The notes beneath the pieces were generated by a model that saw nothing but the letters and a program-made list of their open reading frames with translations, had not been told where the DNA came from and did not search any database. From contig JACVRP010000084.1 in NCBI GenBank assembly GCA_014534385.1, positions 1-10,559 of the forward strand: 10,559 nt of DNA. The letters are read 5' to 3'. Within the stretch, counting starts at the first letter, position 1. Each line of letters opens with the position of its first letter. This document shows positions 1 through 5,497 of this stretch, one piece after another. The stretch comes from Cyanobacteria bacterium Co-bin13 (GTDB taxonomy: Bacteria > Cyanobacteriota > Cyanobacteriia > Phormidesmidales > Phormidesmidaceae). The position numbers and the translations under genes are program-made.

Positions 1-1074
1 ACGGTAGGCCTGCTGCCCTTTGGCTGGAAGCAGAGCGCCCTGTTTATCGTCGGCACCCTCTTCGGGCTAACGCTCTACCATGCCAGCTTTGGCTTTGCTT
101 CGTCTTACCGCCAGCTGCTGGTCAACCGCGATGTGAGAGGCGTGCTGTCTCAGGTGCTGATGCTGGCCCTAGCGACGGTGCTGTTTGCGCCGCTGCTGCT
201 GAGCCAGGTAGGACGTGGAGCGGTTGCTCCGGTGGCGGTGCAGGGTGCGATTGGGGCCTTTCTTTTTGGGGTCGGCATGCAGCTCGGCAGCGGCTGCGCC
301 TGCGGCACGCTCTACACCATCGGCGGCGGCAGCTCCATGATGCTGCTCACTCTGCTGACCTTTGGCACAGGCTCTTTTTTGGGCACGTTAACCAACGGGC
401 TGTGGCAGGGCCTACCCCAGAGCGAACCCATTTCCCTGGTGCAGTGGGGCTGGGCCGGGGTCGCCCTACAGCTCGCTGTCTTAGGAGCGTTGGCAGCCGG
501 GCTTTGGTATTGGCAGCGACAGATGGCAGAGAAGACCCCCCTGTGGCAGCCGCTCTCGTGGCGGTCCTTCCTCTATGGCCCTTGGTCGCTGGTGTGGGGT
601 GCGATCGCATTGGCCCTGCTCAACACGCTGACCCTGGTGCTGGCTGGTCGTCCCTGGGGCGTAACCTGGGGCTTTACCCTGTGGAGCGCCAAGATCGCCC
701 AATTGCTAGGCTGGAACCCCCAAAGCAGCGAGTTTTGGAGCCAAGAGGGCATCGCCCAAATGCTGCAGGCCAGCGTCTTTGCCGACGTCACTTCGGTGAT
801 GAACTTTGGCATTGTGCTGGGGGCATCGCTGGCGGCCGCGTTGGCCGGGCGACTCTCTATGCGCCAGCCCCCGTCGAAGCTGGCGGTCGTGGCGGCGCTG
901 ATCGGCGGGCTAATGATGGGCTACGGAGCCTGGCTAGCCTTTGGCTGCAACGTGGGAGCCTACTTTAGCGGCATTGCCTCCACCAGCCTCCACGGCTGGC
1001 TATGGATTGCCTTTGCGCTGCTGGGCACCGGGCTTGGCGTGAAGCTGCGCTCGAAGTTTCGCCTGCCGCTCTGA
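1..1074 (+). CDS. YeeE/YedE family sulfur (thiosulfate) transporter, 5' end outside window
   Basis: The reading frame is open from base 1, so this is the C-terminal part (about 357 residues visible) of a polytopic membrane protein of the YeeE/YedE (Sulf_transp) family, whose characterised members import thiosulfate. Two half-repeats are visible. The first carries GCACGTLYTIGGGS, the family's GCxxGTL loop, and the second carries FGCNVGAYFSG followed by SLHGWLW. These hold the two cysteines considered essential in TsuA-type transporters. Near the window start, the stretch YHASFGFASSYRQLL aligns with the helix that in other members reads xCFxxAFR. Its cysteine position is Gly or Ser here, which I recall as typical of one subfamily. 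Many Leu/Ala-rich membrane spans are visible. A GTG at 133 is internal and not a start. Thiosulfate as substrate is inferred from the family. The gene could share sulfur-limitation control with the downstream sulfonate genes, but it is not in an operon with them. Confidence 0.88.
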   Translation, partial: TVGLLPFGWKQSALFIVGTLFGLTLYHASFGFASSYRQLLVNRDVRGVLSQVLMLALATVLFAPLLLSQVGRGAVAPVAVQGAIGAFLFGVGMQLGSGCACGTLYTIGGGSSMMLLTLLTFGTGSFLGTLTNGLWQGLPQSEPISLVQWGWAGVALQLAVLGALAAGLWYWQRQMAEKTPLWQPLSWRSFLYGPWSLVWGAIALALLNTLTLVLAGRPWGVTWGFTLWSAKIAQLLGWNPQSSEFWSQEGIAQMLQASVFADVTSVMNFGIVLGASLAAALAGRLSMRQPPSKLAVVAALIGGLMMGYGAWLAFGCNVGAYFSGIASTSLHGWLWIAFALLGTGLGVKLRSKFRLPL

Positions 1075-1092
1075 TGCTAGGGCGCAGAGGCC

Positions 1093-1155
1093 GTCGGGTG
1101 GGCATTGGCTCAGGGTTGAAGGGTATGGCCTCACCCACAGCAATGCTCGCCCGAC
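1093..1155 (+). terminator. 15-bp stem-loop downstream of the YeeE gene, possible terminator
   Basis: Bases 1093-1107 pair with 1141-1155 over 15 consecutive positions. Thirteen are Watson-Crick pairs and two are G-U wobbles in plus-strand RNA, around a loop of 33 bases. Both wobbles would become A-C mismatches in minus-strand RNA, so the structure favours the strand on which the transporter is transcribed. It begins 18 bases after the transporter stop codon. The following sequence is only mildly T-rich (GTTTGCGTTTG), so a classical intrinsic terminator is not certain. It may instead be a 3'-end-stabilising hairpin. Confidence 0.4.
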
Positions 1156-1222
1156 CGTTTGCGTTTGCCCACGGGTGCGCTAGGCAAGCCATAATCAGGG
1201 CATAGTCGCACGATGCGAACTT

Positions 1223-1864
1223 ATGTATGGCGTGATCTCTAGAGACAAGACACAGCTGCCGGCGGGGACTGTGGTGCGAATGCCGGGAACCTGGCAGGAC
1301 TACTGCCTGCTGCGAGACAGCCGGGGCGATGGCTCCGTTCCTCGCATCAAATACCGCCGGGGTGAGATTCTGCTTATGAGCCCTTTGCCCAAACACGGTC
1401 GTGAAGCCAATATTCTGGCCGACGTTGTGAAAGCGTTACTCGACAGCCAAGATCGCAACTACGAGGCATTCACGCCGATCACGATGGAGCTGCCTGAGGA
1501 GGGGGGCATTGAGCCCGACTACTGCTTTTACATTGATAACTGGCAGGCGGCGGTGGGCAGGGACCGGCTTCAGTGGGAGACAGATCCTCCGCCTGATCTG
1601 GTAATTGAGATCGACGTGACCAGCTATACCGATGCCGAAGACTACCTGCCGTACGGCGTGCCTGAGGTCTGGCTATTTAAGAATAATCGACTCACAATTT
1701 CGGCGCTGGAAGCGGGGGCTTATCAGCTCCGTAGCCATAGCCGATTTTTTCCAGCAATTGACCTGGCAGAAGTCGTCAGCCAGTGTTTGCAGGCGGCGAG
1801 TGAACAGGGAACGGGCGCTGCAATTCGGGACCTGCGTCGGCGCTTGCAGGGATTTTCGAATTAG
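1223..1864 (+). CDS. Uma2 family protein (DUF820, restriction-endonuclease-like fold)
   Basis: This is a 213-residue protein of the Uma2/DUF820 family, which is greatly expanded in cyanobacteria and has a PD-(D/E)xK nuclease-like fold of mostly unknown function. Visible motifs are a YRRGEILLMSP strand near 45-54, EPDYCFYI at 97-104, PPDLVIEID at 123-131 and YGVPEVWLF at 144-152, then the characteristic SRFFP segment near 173-177. D99 and E129 are candidate metal ligands. The region after E129 is shortened, and the lysine seen in some branches (the GEK...Y...GVPEYW pattern) is not evident, so catalytic competence is uncertain. ATG 1223 is the first in-frame ATG, and no clear Shine-Dalgarno sequence precedes it. 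A nearby ATG at 1213 is in another frame and ends quickly. There is no functional link to the sulfur genes. The gene is convergent with the PAP2 gene. Confidence 0.85.
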   Translation: MYGVISRDKTQLPAGTVVRMPGTWQDYCLLRDSRGDGSVPRIKYRRGEILLMSPLPKHGREANILADVVKALLDSQDRNYEAFTPITMELPEEGGIEPDYCFYIDNWQAAVGRDRLQWETDPPPDLVIEIDVTSYTDAEDYLPYGVPEVWLFKNNRLTISALEAGAYQLRSHSRFFPAIDLAEVVSQCLQAASEQGTGAAIRDLRRRLQGFSN

Positions 1865-1936
1865 TGAGAAGGCTGTCGTGGATGGGTAGGCGGGTGGATG
1901 GGCGGATGGGTAGGCTAACAGCCACTATTCCTCACT
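1863..1936. terminator. Nested inverted repeats between convergent genes, possible bidirectional terminator
   Basis: AGTGAG (1863-1868, overlapping the Uma2 stop) pairs with CTCACT (1931-1936, inside the last PAP2 codons). GGCTGT (1871-1876) pairs with ACAGCC (1918-1923). The two pairs are nested, with the G-rich octamer repeat at 1880-1911 in the loop. The position between two convergent stop codons suggests transcription termination from both sides, but the arms are short and there is no T-tract. Confidence 0.3.
1880..1914. repeat. Short tandem octamer repeat (GGATGGGT type)
   Basis: Four consecutive octamers read GGATGGGT, AGGCGGGT, GGATGGGC and GGATGGGT, followed by a partial AGG. They fill the gap between the convergent Uma2 and PAP2 genes. 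The same family, in the opposite orientation (CATCCACC/CATCCACT), recurs at 6560-6599 in front of the ssuB-like gene. The period of eight distinguishes it from the seven-base short tandem repeats best known in cyanobacteria. Confidence 0.7.
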
Positions 1937-2563
1937 CGCTATAGAGTCTGCGGCGTTTGGGGCTGGCTCTTCCCGAAACACAATCAGGCTCATGCCTATG
2001 GCAAAGGCGATGGAGAGCATCCAGCCTGCCAGGATGTCGCTGGGGAAATGCACGCCCAGGTACAGGCGAGTCCAGCCGATGATAACGACAAACAGGCTGC
2101 CGTAGATGAGCATCCAGGGTCTGAGGGGGGTGTTCCAGTTAATCAAAATCAGCGTGGCCACGAAGGTCATGCTGGACATGGCGTGGCCGCTGGGGAAGCT
2201 GAAGTCTAGATGGGGCTTGAGCGCTTCCCAGAGGGCGGGGCGGGCACGGTGCCAGAGTTCTTTGAGGGTGCGGTTGAGCAGGCTGCTGCCGACTAGGGTC
2301 AGGCTCAGGTAGGTGGCGATGCGCCAGCGCTGTCGCCACAGGGCCAGGGCAATCAGCAGTAGCGTAGCCGGAATGACGCCCAGTTCGGTGCCGAAGTCGG
2401 TTGCGATCGCAGCCACCCGATCCAGCCTGGGATTGGCATAGGGGTGAATGATTCGCAGCAGAGAAATGTCCCAGGTCAAGACATTGGGGTTGACGGCAAC
2501 CAGCACCGCCAACAACGCAAAGACTAATAGAGGGCACACCAGGCCCAACAAAATTTGTTTCAT
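1925..2563 (-). CDS. PAP2 family membrane phosphatase
   Basis: This is a 212-residue integral membrane protein of the type 2 phosphatidic acid phosphatase superfamily, which removes phosphate from lipid phosphates or undecaprenyl pyrophosphate. All three signature blocks are present: K101-x6-R108-P109, F-P-S-G-H at 123-127, and T-R166-x5-H172-x3-D176. The third block has Thr where Ser is usual. H127 and H172 are the expected catalytic residues. About six hydrophobic spans are visible, with the first from residues 3-25. I prefer the ATG whose first base on the minus strand is 2563, because the protein then begins directly at the first membrane segment. An upstream in-frame GTG (first base 2617) would add 18 polar residues without support. 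No clear Shine-Dalgarno sequence is seen. The substrate cannot be told from sequence: lipid phosphate, undecaprenyl pyrophosphate and sugar phosphate remain possible. Confidence 0.88.
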   Translation of the reverse strand: MKQILLGLVCPLLVFALLAVLVAVNPNVLTWDISLLRIIHPYANPRLDRVAAIATDFGTELGVIPATLLLIALALWRQRWRIATYLSLTLVGSSLLNRTLKELWHRARPALWEALKPHLDFSFPSGHAMSSMTFVATLILINWNTPLRPWMLIYGSLFVVIIGWTRLYLGVHFPSDILAGWMLSIAFAIGMSLIVFREEPAPNAADSIASEE

Positions 2564-2784
2564 GGTGGAGTAAACAGCTTCCAACTCACCCTGACAGGCG
2601 CTCCTACGGTTTAACACGGGTTGGAAACTTATTGGGCTAGCTCAGCCGCTTTTTAGGGTTATGGCGGCAGCGCCCTGAGCAATGTGGCGACAGCGATACC
2701 TGCGCTCCAGGGACGGGAACAGGGCCTTTTCCTACAGCCTAAAACCAGCAGGGATGAACCCCAGTCGCAGTGCCTGGACCTGTC

Positions 2785-2824
2785 TAAATTGAAATTGTAT
2801 TTCAATTTACTTGAAAGTGAAATG
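2785..2824. promoter_or_regulatory. Nested inverted repeats, candidate operator of the sulfonate cluster
   Basis: TAAATTGAAAT (2785-2795) and ATTTCAATTTA (2799-2809) are exact reverse complements, giving 11-bp arms around a 3-base centre TGT. The right half is shared with a second inverted repeat, TTTCAA (2800-2805) and TTGAAA (2811-2816). A further TGAAAT half-site follows at 2819-2824, so four related half-sites lie in a row. The second repeat overlaps the predicted -35 hexamer, which suits a repressor or a -35-proximal activator. The binding protein is unknown. A LysR-type sulfur regulator (CysB/Cbl/CysR-like) would fit the gene context but is only inferred. Confidence 0.6.
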
Positions 2825-2839
2825 AGATCGTGACATACT
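2811..2839 (+). promoter_or_regulatory. Sigma-70-type promoter candidate for the ssu cluster
   Basis: A -35 hexamer TTGAAA (2811-2816, five of six consensus positions) is followed after exactly 17 bases by CATACT (2834-2839, four of six). A TG at 2831-2832 gives an extended -10. This implies a transcription start near 2845-2847 and a 5' leader of about 255 bases before the ssuD start. The candidate operator covers and precedes the -35 element. Confidence 0.55.
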
Positions 2840-2953
2840 CAGTGCCAGTCAAATAACGGTATTCCCACCAAATTTCCGGAGATTCCTAAAGGGTTGTCCG
2901 GCCTGACTTGGCGTCTATAGGAACTTACAGGAATTCAAGCAATTAACTGGTTT

Positions 2954-3039
2954 GGTACAGGGAGCTCACTCACTCGCATAGGAATGGTTATGCCACCTCT
3001 CTGACATGCGCGTTCAGGCTCCTGCTCCCTCCCTGTACC
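2954..3039 (+). promoter_or_regulatory. Structured 5' leader element closed by an 11-bp stem
   Basis: GGTACAGGGAG (2954-2964) and CTCCCTGTACC (3029-3039) are exact reverse complements enclosing 64 bases. Inside lie a hairpin GCATA/TATGC (2976-2980 with 2989-2993, 8-base loop) and a short CAGG/CCTG pair (3015-3024). The closing arm ends 50 bases before the ssuD Shine-Dalgarno sequence. The shape, a long closing stem with internal hairpins, resembles a cis-regulatory RNA. I do not recognise it as a known riboswitch class: I looked for thiamine, cobalamin and SAM core motifs by eye and found none. A paired DNA-binding site is the alternative. Confidence 0.4.
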
Positions 3040-3088
3040 TTTTCTCTTCTCCGGATCTTTGAGTGTTGTCGCAAGCGCAGACGGTATG

Positions 3089-3094
3089 AAGGAG
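3089..3094 (+). promoter_or_regulatory. Shine-Dalgarno site fixing the ssuD start
   Basis: AAGGAG lies six bases before ATG 3101 and inside the possible N-terminal extension from ATG 3086. It therefore supports the shorter protein, which also matches the usual SsuD N-terminus. Confidence 0.65.
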
Positions 3095-3100
3095 TTTGCT

Positions 3101-4237
3101 ATGAATGTGCTCTGGTTTATCCCCACCCACGGCGATGGCCGTTACCTGGGCACGGCGGTTGGGGGACGCGCCATTACCCCCGACTATCTGCGGCAGCTAG
3201 CCGTTGCCATTGATCACTTGGGCTATGCAGGCGCACTGCTCCCTACGGGCAAATCCTGCGAAGATGCCTGGATTACGGCAGCTTCGCTGATTGCAGTGAC
3301 TCAGCGGATGAAGTTTCTGGTGGCGGTGCGCCCCGGCATTGCCTCGCCAGGGATGGCAGCTCGTATGGCTTCGACCTTTGATCGGCTGTCGCAGGGGCGG
3401 CTGCTGGTCAATGTGGTGACAGGGGGCGATCCGACGGAGCTGGCCGGAGATGGGCTGCATTTAGACAAAACGGCCCGCTACGAATTGACCGACGAGTTTC
3501 TGCACGTGTGGCGCGGGGTGATGCAGGGCGAAGTCGTTGACTTTGAGGGCAAACACCTCTCGGTCAAGGGGTCGAAGCTGCTCTTTCCGCCTGTGCAGGC
3601 TCCGTACCCGCCCCTGTACTTTGGGGGGTCAAGTGCGATCGCAAAAGAAGTTGCTGCCAAGCACGTCGATTGCTACCTCACCTGGGGCGAGCCTCCGGCC
3701 TTGGTCGCCGACAAAATTGCCGAGGTTCGCAGCCTGGCCGCCCGACATGGCCGCACGCTGCGCTTTGGCATTCGCCTGCACGTGATTGTCAGGGAAACCG
3801 AGGCCGAAGCTTGGGAAGCTGCCAATCGGCTGATCCACCACCTGGATGATCAGACTATTGCCGCTGCTCAGGCTGCTCTGGCAACCGCTGACTCCGAGGG
3901 ACAACGGCGCATGGTAGCACTGCACCAGGGCGGTCGAGACAGCCTAGAGGTTAGCCCTAATCTCTGGGCTGGCGTTGGCTTAGTCCGGGGTGGCGCAGGA
4001 ACAGCGCTGGTAGGCGACCCCGATCAGGTTGCTGCCCGCATTCAGGAATATGCCGATCTGGGCATCGATACCTTTATTTTCTCTGGCTATCCCCACCTGG
4101 AGGAAGCCTACCGCTTTGCCGAGCTGGTCTTTCCCAAGCTGCCGTTGGAAAACCTGCCCAAAGCAGCGCCCAGCCGCTACGTCAGCCCTCTGGGTGAAAT
4201 CATCGCCAACGAAAAGGTTCCCGCCAGCGCCAGCTAG
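3101..4237 (+). CDS. ssuD: FMNH2-dependent alkanesulfonate monooxygenase
   Basis: This is a 378-residue cytoplasmic enzyme that uses reduced FMN and oxygen to cleave the C-S bond of alkanesulfonates, giving an aldehyde and sulfite for sulfur assimilation. It can be followed along E. coli SsuD (381 residues) with high similarity and almost no gaps: the N-terminus MNVLWFIPTHGDGRYLGT, PTGKSCEDAW near 48-57, NVVTGGDPTELAGDG, PPLYFGGSS, YLTWGEPP, RFGIRLHVIVRET and SPNLWAGVGLVRGGAGTALVG. The active-site residues known for SsuD are present: C53, R225, H227, R295 (in the mobile loop) and Y329. ATG 3101 is chosen because AAGGAG (3089-3094) lies six bases upstream. An in-frame ATG at 3086 has no such site. 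It is the first gene of the cluster, behind the leader at 2845-3100. An SsuE-type flavin reductase is needed but not seen in the window. Function is confident; the substrate range is not. Confidence 0.96.
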   Translation: MNVLWFIPTHGDGRYLGTAVGGRAITPDYLRQLAVAIDHLGYAGALLPTGKSCEDAWITAASLIAVTQRMKFLVAVRPGIASPGMAARMASTFDRLSQGRLLVNVVTGGDPTELAGDGLHLDKTARYELTDEFLHVWRGVMQGEVVDFEGKHLSVKGSKLLFPPVQAPYPPLYFGGSSAIAKEVAAKHVDCYLTWGEPPALVADKIAEVRSLAARHGRTLRFGIRLHVIVRETEAEAWEAANRLIHHLDDQTIAAAQAALATADSEGQRRMVALHQGGRDSLEVSPNLWAGVGLVRGGAGTALVGDPDQVAARIQEYADLGIDTFIFSGYPHLEEAYRFAELVFPKLPLENLPKAAPSRYVSPLGEIIANEKVPASAS

Positions 4238-4240
4238 CTT

Positions 4241-4405
4241 GAGAAACCGGTTTCTCCATCTGCTGCGAGTCGTGGCCCTGCACGCTTAGAAGAAACCCGG
4301 TTTCTCCATCTGGTGCTAGTCGTGACCCTGCAAGCCTAAAAGAAACCGGGTTTCTGCCCCTGCTGCGAGTCGCGGCCCTGCAAGCCTAAAAGAAACCGGG
4401 TTTCT
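4241..4405. repeat. 50-bp tandem repeat with palindromic AGAAACC-GGTTTCT heads (3.3 copies)
   Basis: The palindrome starts at 4242, 4291, 4341 and 4391, so the unit is 50 bases (49 in the first copy). The arms AGAAACC and GGTTTCT are identical in all four copies, while the centre varies: no base, C, G and G. The first copy extends to a perfect 16-base palindrome, GAGAAACCGGTTTCTC (4241-4256). The 35-base interval between palindromes is also repeated, with roughly six or seven differences between neighbours, and contains GCTGCGAGTCG-like and CCCTGCAAGC-like blocks. The array starts four bases after the ssuD stop and ends 34 bases before the ssuA-like ATG. Each palindrome can form a 7-bp hairpin in the transcript. 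AGAAACCGGGTTTCT-type palindromes are, from memory, common in spacers of filamentous cyanobacteria. Confidence 0.9.
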
Positions 4406-4439
4406 AAATGCATACGTCCTTCTTTTGAATACTCAAACC

Positions 4440-5486
4440 ATGATTCAACGTGTTTTCCCCTCTGGATTTGGCAAACGCTGGCTGAGACGGCTAAACCCGC
4501 TGCGCCTGCCCACCTGGCTGATTGCCCTCACCGCCATCTTTTGCTTTTCGGTGCTCAATAGCTGTGCCCAAAGCTCGACTACGGCCGCTGGCCCCGACGC
4601 GGTGCGCGTAGACTTTGCCTACTACAACCCGGTCAGCCTGGTGTTGAAGGATAAGGGCTGGCTGGAGGAAGACCTGGGCAAAGACGGCATTCGCGTCGAG
4701 TGGACCCAAAGCCAGGGCAGCAACAAAGCCCTGGAGCTGCTCAACAGTCGCAGCATCGATTTTGGCTCTACCGCCGGGGCGGCAGCGCTGCTGGGCAAGG
4801 CCAACGGCAACCCGATCAAATCCGTCTATGTCTACTCCAAGCCAGAGTGGACTGCCCTGGTGACGCGCCCCGGTTCTGGCATCAGCCGGGTAGAAGACCT
4901 CAAAGGCAAGCGGGTAGCCGCCACGCGGGGCACCGATCCCTATATATTCCTATTGCGATCGCTCGACCAGGTCGGGCTTTCTGAAAAAGACCTTGAGATC
5001 GTGCAGCTGCAGCATGGCGACGGCAGAGCTGCTTTAGAGCGGGGCGATGTGGCCGCCTGGGCCGGACTTGACCCGCACATGGCTACTACTGAACTGGAGC
5101 AGGGATCTACCCTGTTTTACCGCAACCCCGACTTCAATACCTACGGTGTGCTCAACGTGCGGGAAGACTTTGCCAACCAGTATCCGGCCTACGTTGAGCG
5201 GGTACTGGCAGCTTACGAGCAGGCCAGACAGTGGGCTGTGGCAAATCCGGCTGAGCTAGCCGCCATTCTAGAAAAAGAGGCTGGCTTGTCGCCCCAAGTT
5301 GCCGCCAAACAGCTAGAGCGCACCGACCTGTCCAACTCAGTCATCGGCCCGGTGCAGAAAGACACCATTCTGGCAGCTGGAGACGTGCTGAAAAAGAGCG
5401 GCGTCATTCCCGCCTCAACCAACGTGGAGCAGGTTGTCAGCGAACTCATTGATCCGCAGTACATCGAGAAAGTTGCTCGTCGCTAG
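4440..5486 (+). CDS. ssuA: Sulfonate ABC transporter substrate-binding lipoprotein (SsuA-like)
   Basis: This 348-residue protein of the SsuA/TauA/NMT1-like periplasmic binding family captures the organosulfur ligand for the SsuCB importer. It has a basic N-terminal stretch, a hydrophobic segment near 25-39 and a lipobox-like L-N-S-C ending at Cys42, so it is probably a lipoprotein anchored in the periplasm. Family blocks include VRVDFAYYNPVSLVLKDKGWLE at the mature start, the IDFGSTAGAAALLGKANG pocket strand, RVEDLKGKRVAATRGTDP with the usual LKGKRV signature, and GDVAAWAGLDPHMA. The preferred start is ATG 4440. A TTG at 4425 in the same frame would add five residues. No obvious Shine-Dalgarno sequence lies before either. 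It is downstream of the palindromic repeat array and 11 bases upstream of the permease gene. Aliphatic sulfonate is the likely ligand given SsuD beside it; taurine or sulfate esters are alternatives. Confidence 0.9.
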   Translation: MIQRVFPSGFGKRWLRRLNPLRLPTWLIALTAIFCFSVLNSCAQSSTTAAGPDAVRVDFAYYNPVSLVLKDKGWLEEDLGKDGIRVEWTQSQGSNKALELLNSRSIDFGSTAGAAALLGKANGNPIKSVYVYSKPEWTALVTRPGSGISRVEDLKGKRVAATRGTDPYIFLLRSLDQVGLSEKDLEIVQLQHGDGRAALERGDVAAWAGLDPHMATTELEQGSTLFYRNPDFNTYGVLNVREDFANQYPAYVERVLAAYEQARQWAVANPAELAAILEKEAGLSPQVAAKQLERTDLSNSVIGPVQKDTILAAGDVLKKSGVIPASTNVEQVVSELIDPQYIEKVARR

Positions 5487-5497
5487 CAGGAGGCCCT

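Larger units (their letters stand above)
2618..3100. other. Long spacer upstream of the sulfonate cluster, no gene seen
   Basis: No convincing coding sequence is found here on either strand. From 2618 to about 2780 I see no clear element; this part should hold the PAP2 promoter on the minus strand, but no good match stands out. From 2785 to 2839 there are nested inverted repeats and a good promoter candidate. Roughly 2845-3100 would be a long 5' leader with several inverted repeats, including CCGGA/TCCGG at 2876-2901 and the 11-bp closing stem at 2954-3039. A weaker second promoter-like pair is TTGTCC (2894-2899) and TATAGG (2916-2921) with a 16-base gap. The stretch near 2785-2880 is visibly more AT-rich than the surrounding genes. 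Confidence 0.6.

Noticed and set aside
133..135. GTG as start of the YeeE-type gene
   Set aside because: The frame is open upstream to base 1 and those residues match the family's N-terminal helices, so the true start lies outside the window.
402..968. 188-codon plus-strand frame inside the transporter gene
   Set aside because: It overlaps the clearly conserved YeeE frame completely and is a composition-driven shadow with no recognisable domain.
2564..2617. GTG start giving a longer PAP2 protein
   Set aside because: It adds 18 polar residues before a natural membrane start and has no ribosome-binding site; the ATG at 2563 is simpler.
2935..3126. Minus-strand 63-codon frame across the ssuD leader
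   Set aside because: It overlaps the ssuD start and follows the inverted-repeat DNA; no family resemblance or start signal.
4241..4405. CRISPR-like array (regular 50-base spacing with palindromic repeats)
   Set aside because: The intervals between palindromes are themselves repeated with few differences, so there are no unique spacers. The conserved head is only 14-15 bases, and no cas genes are near.
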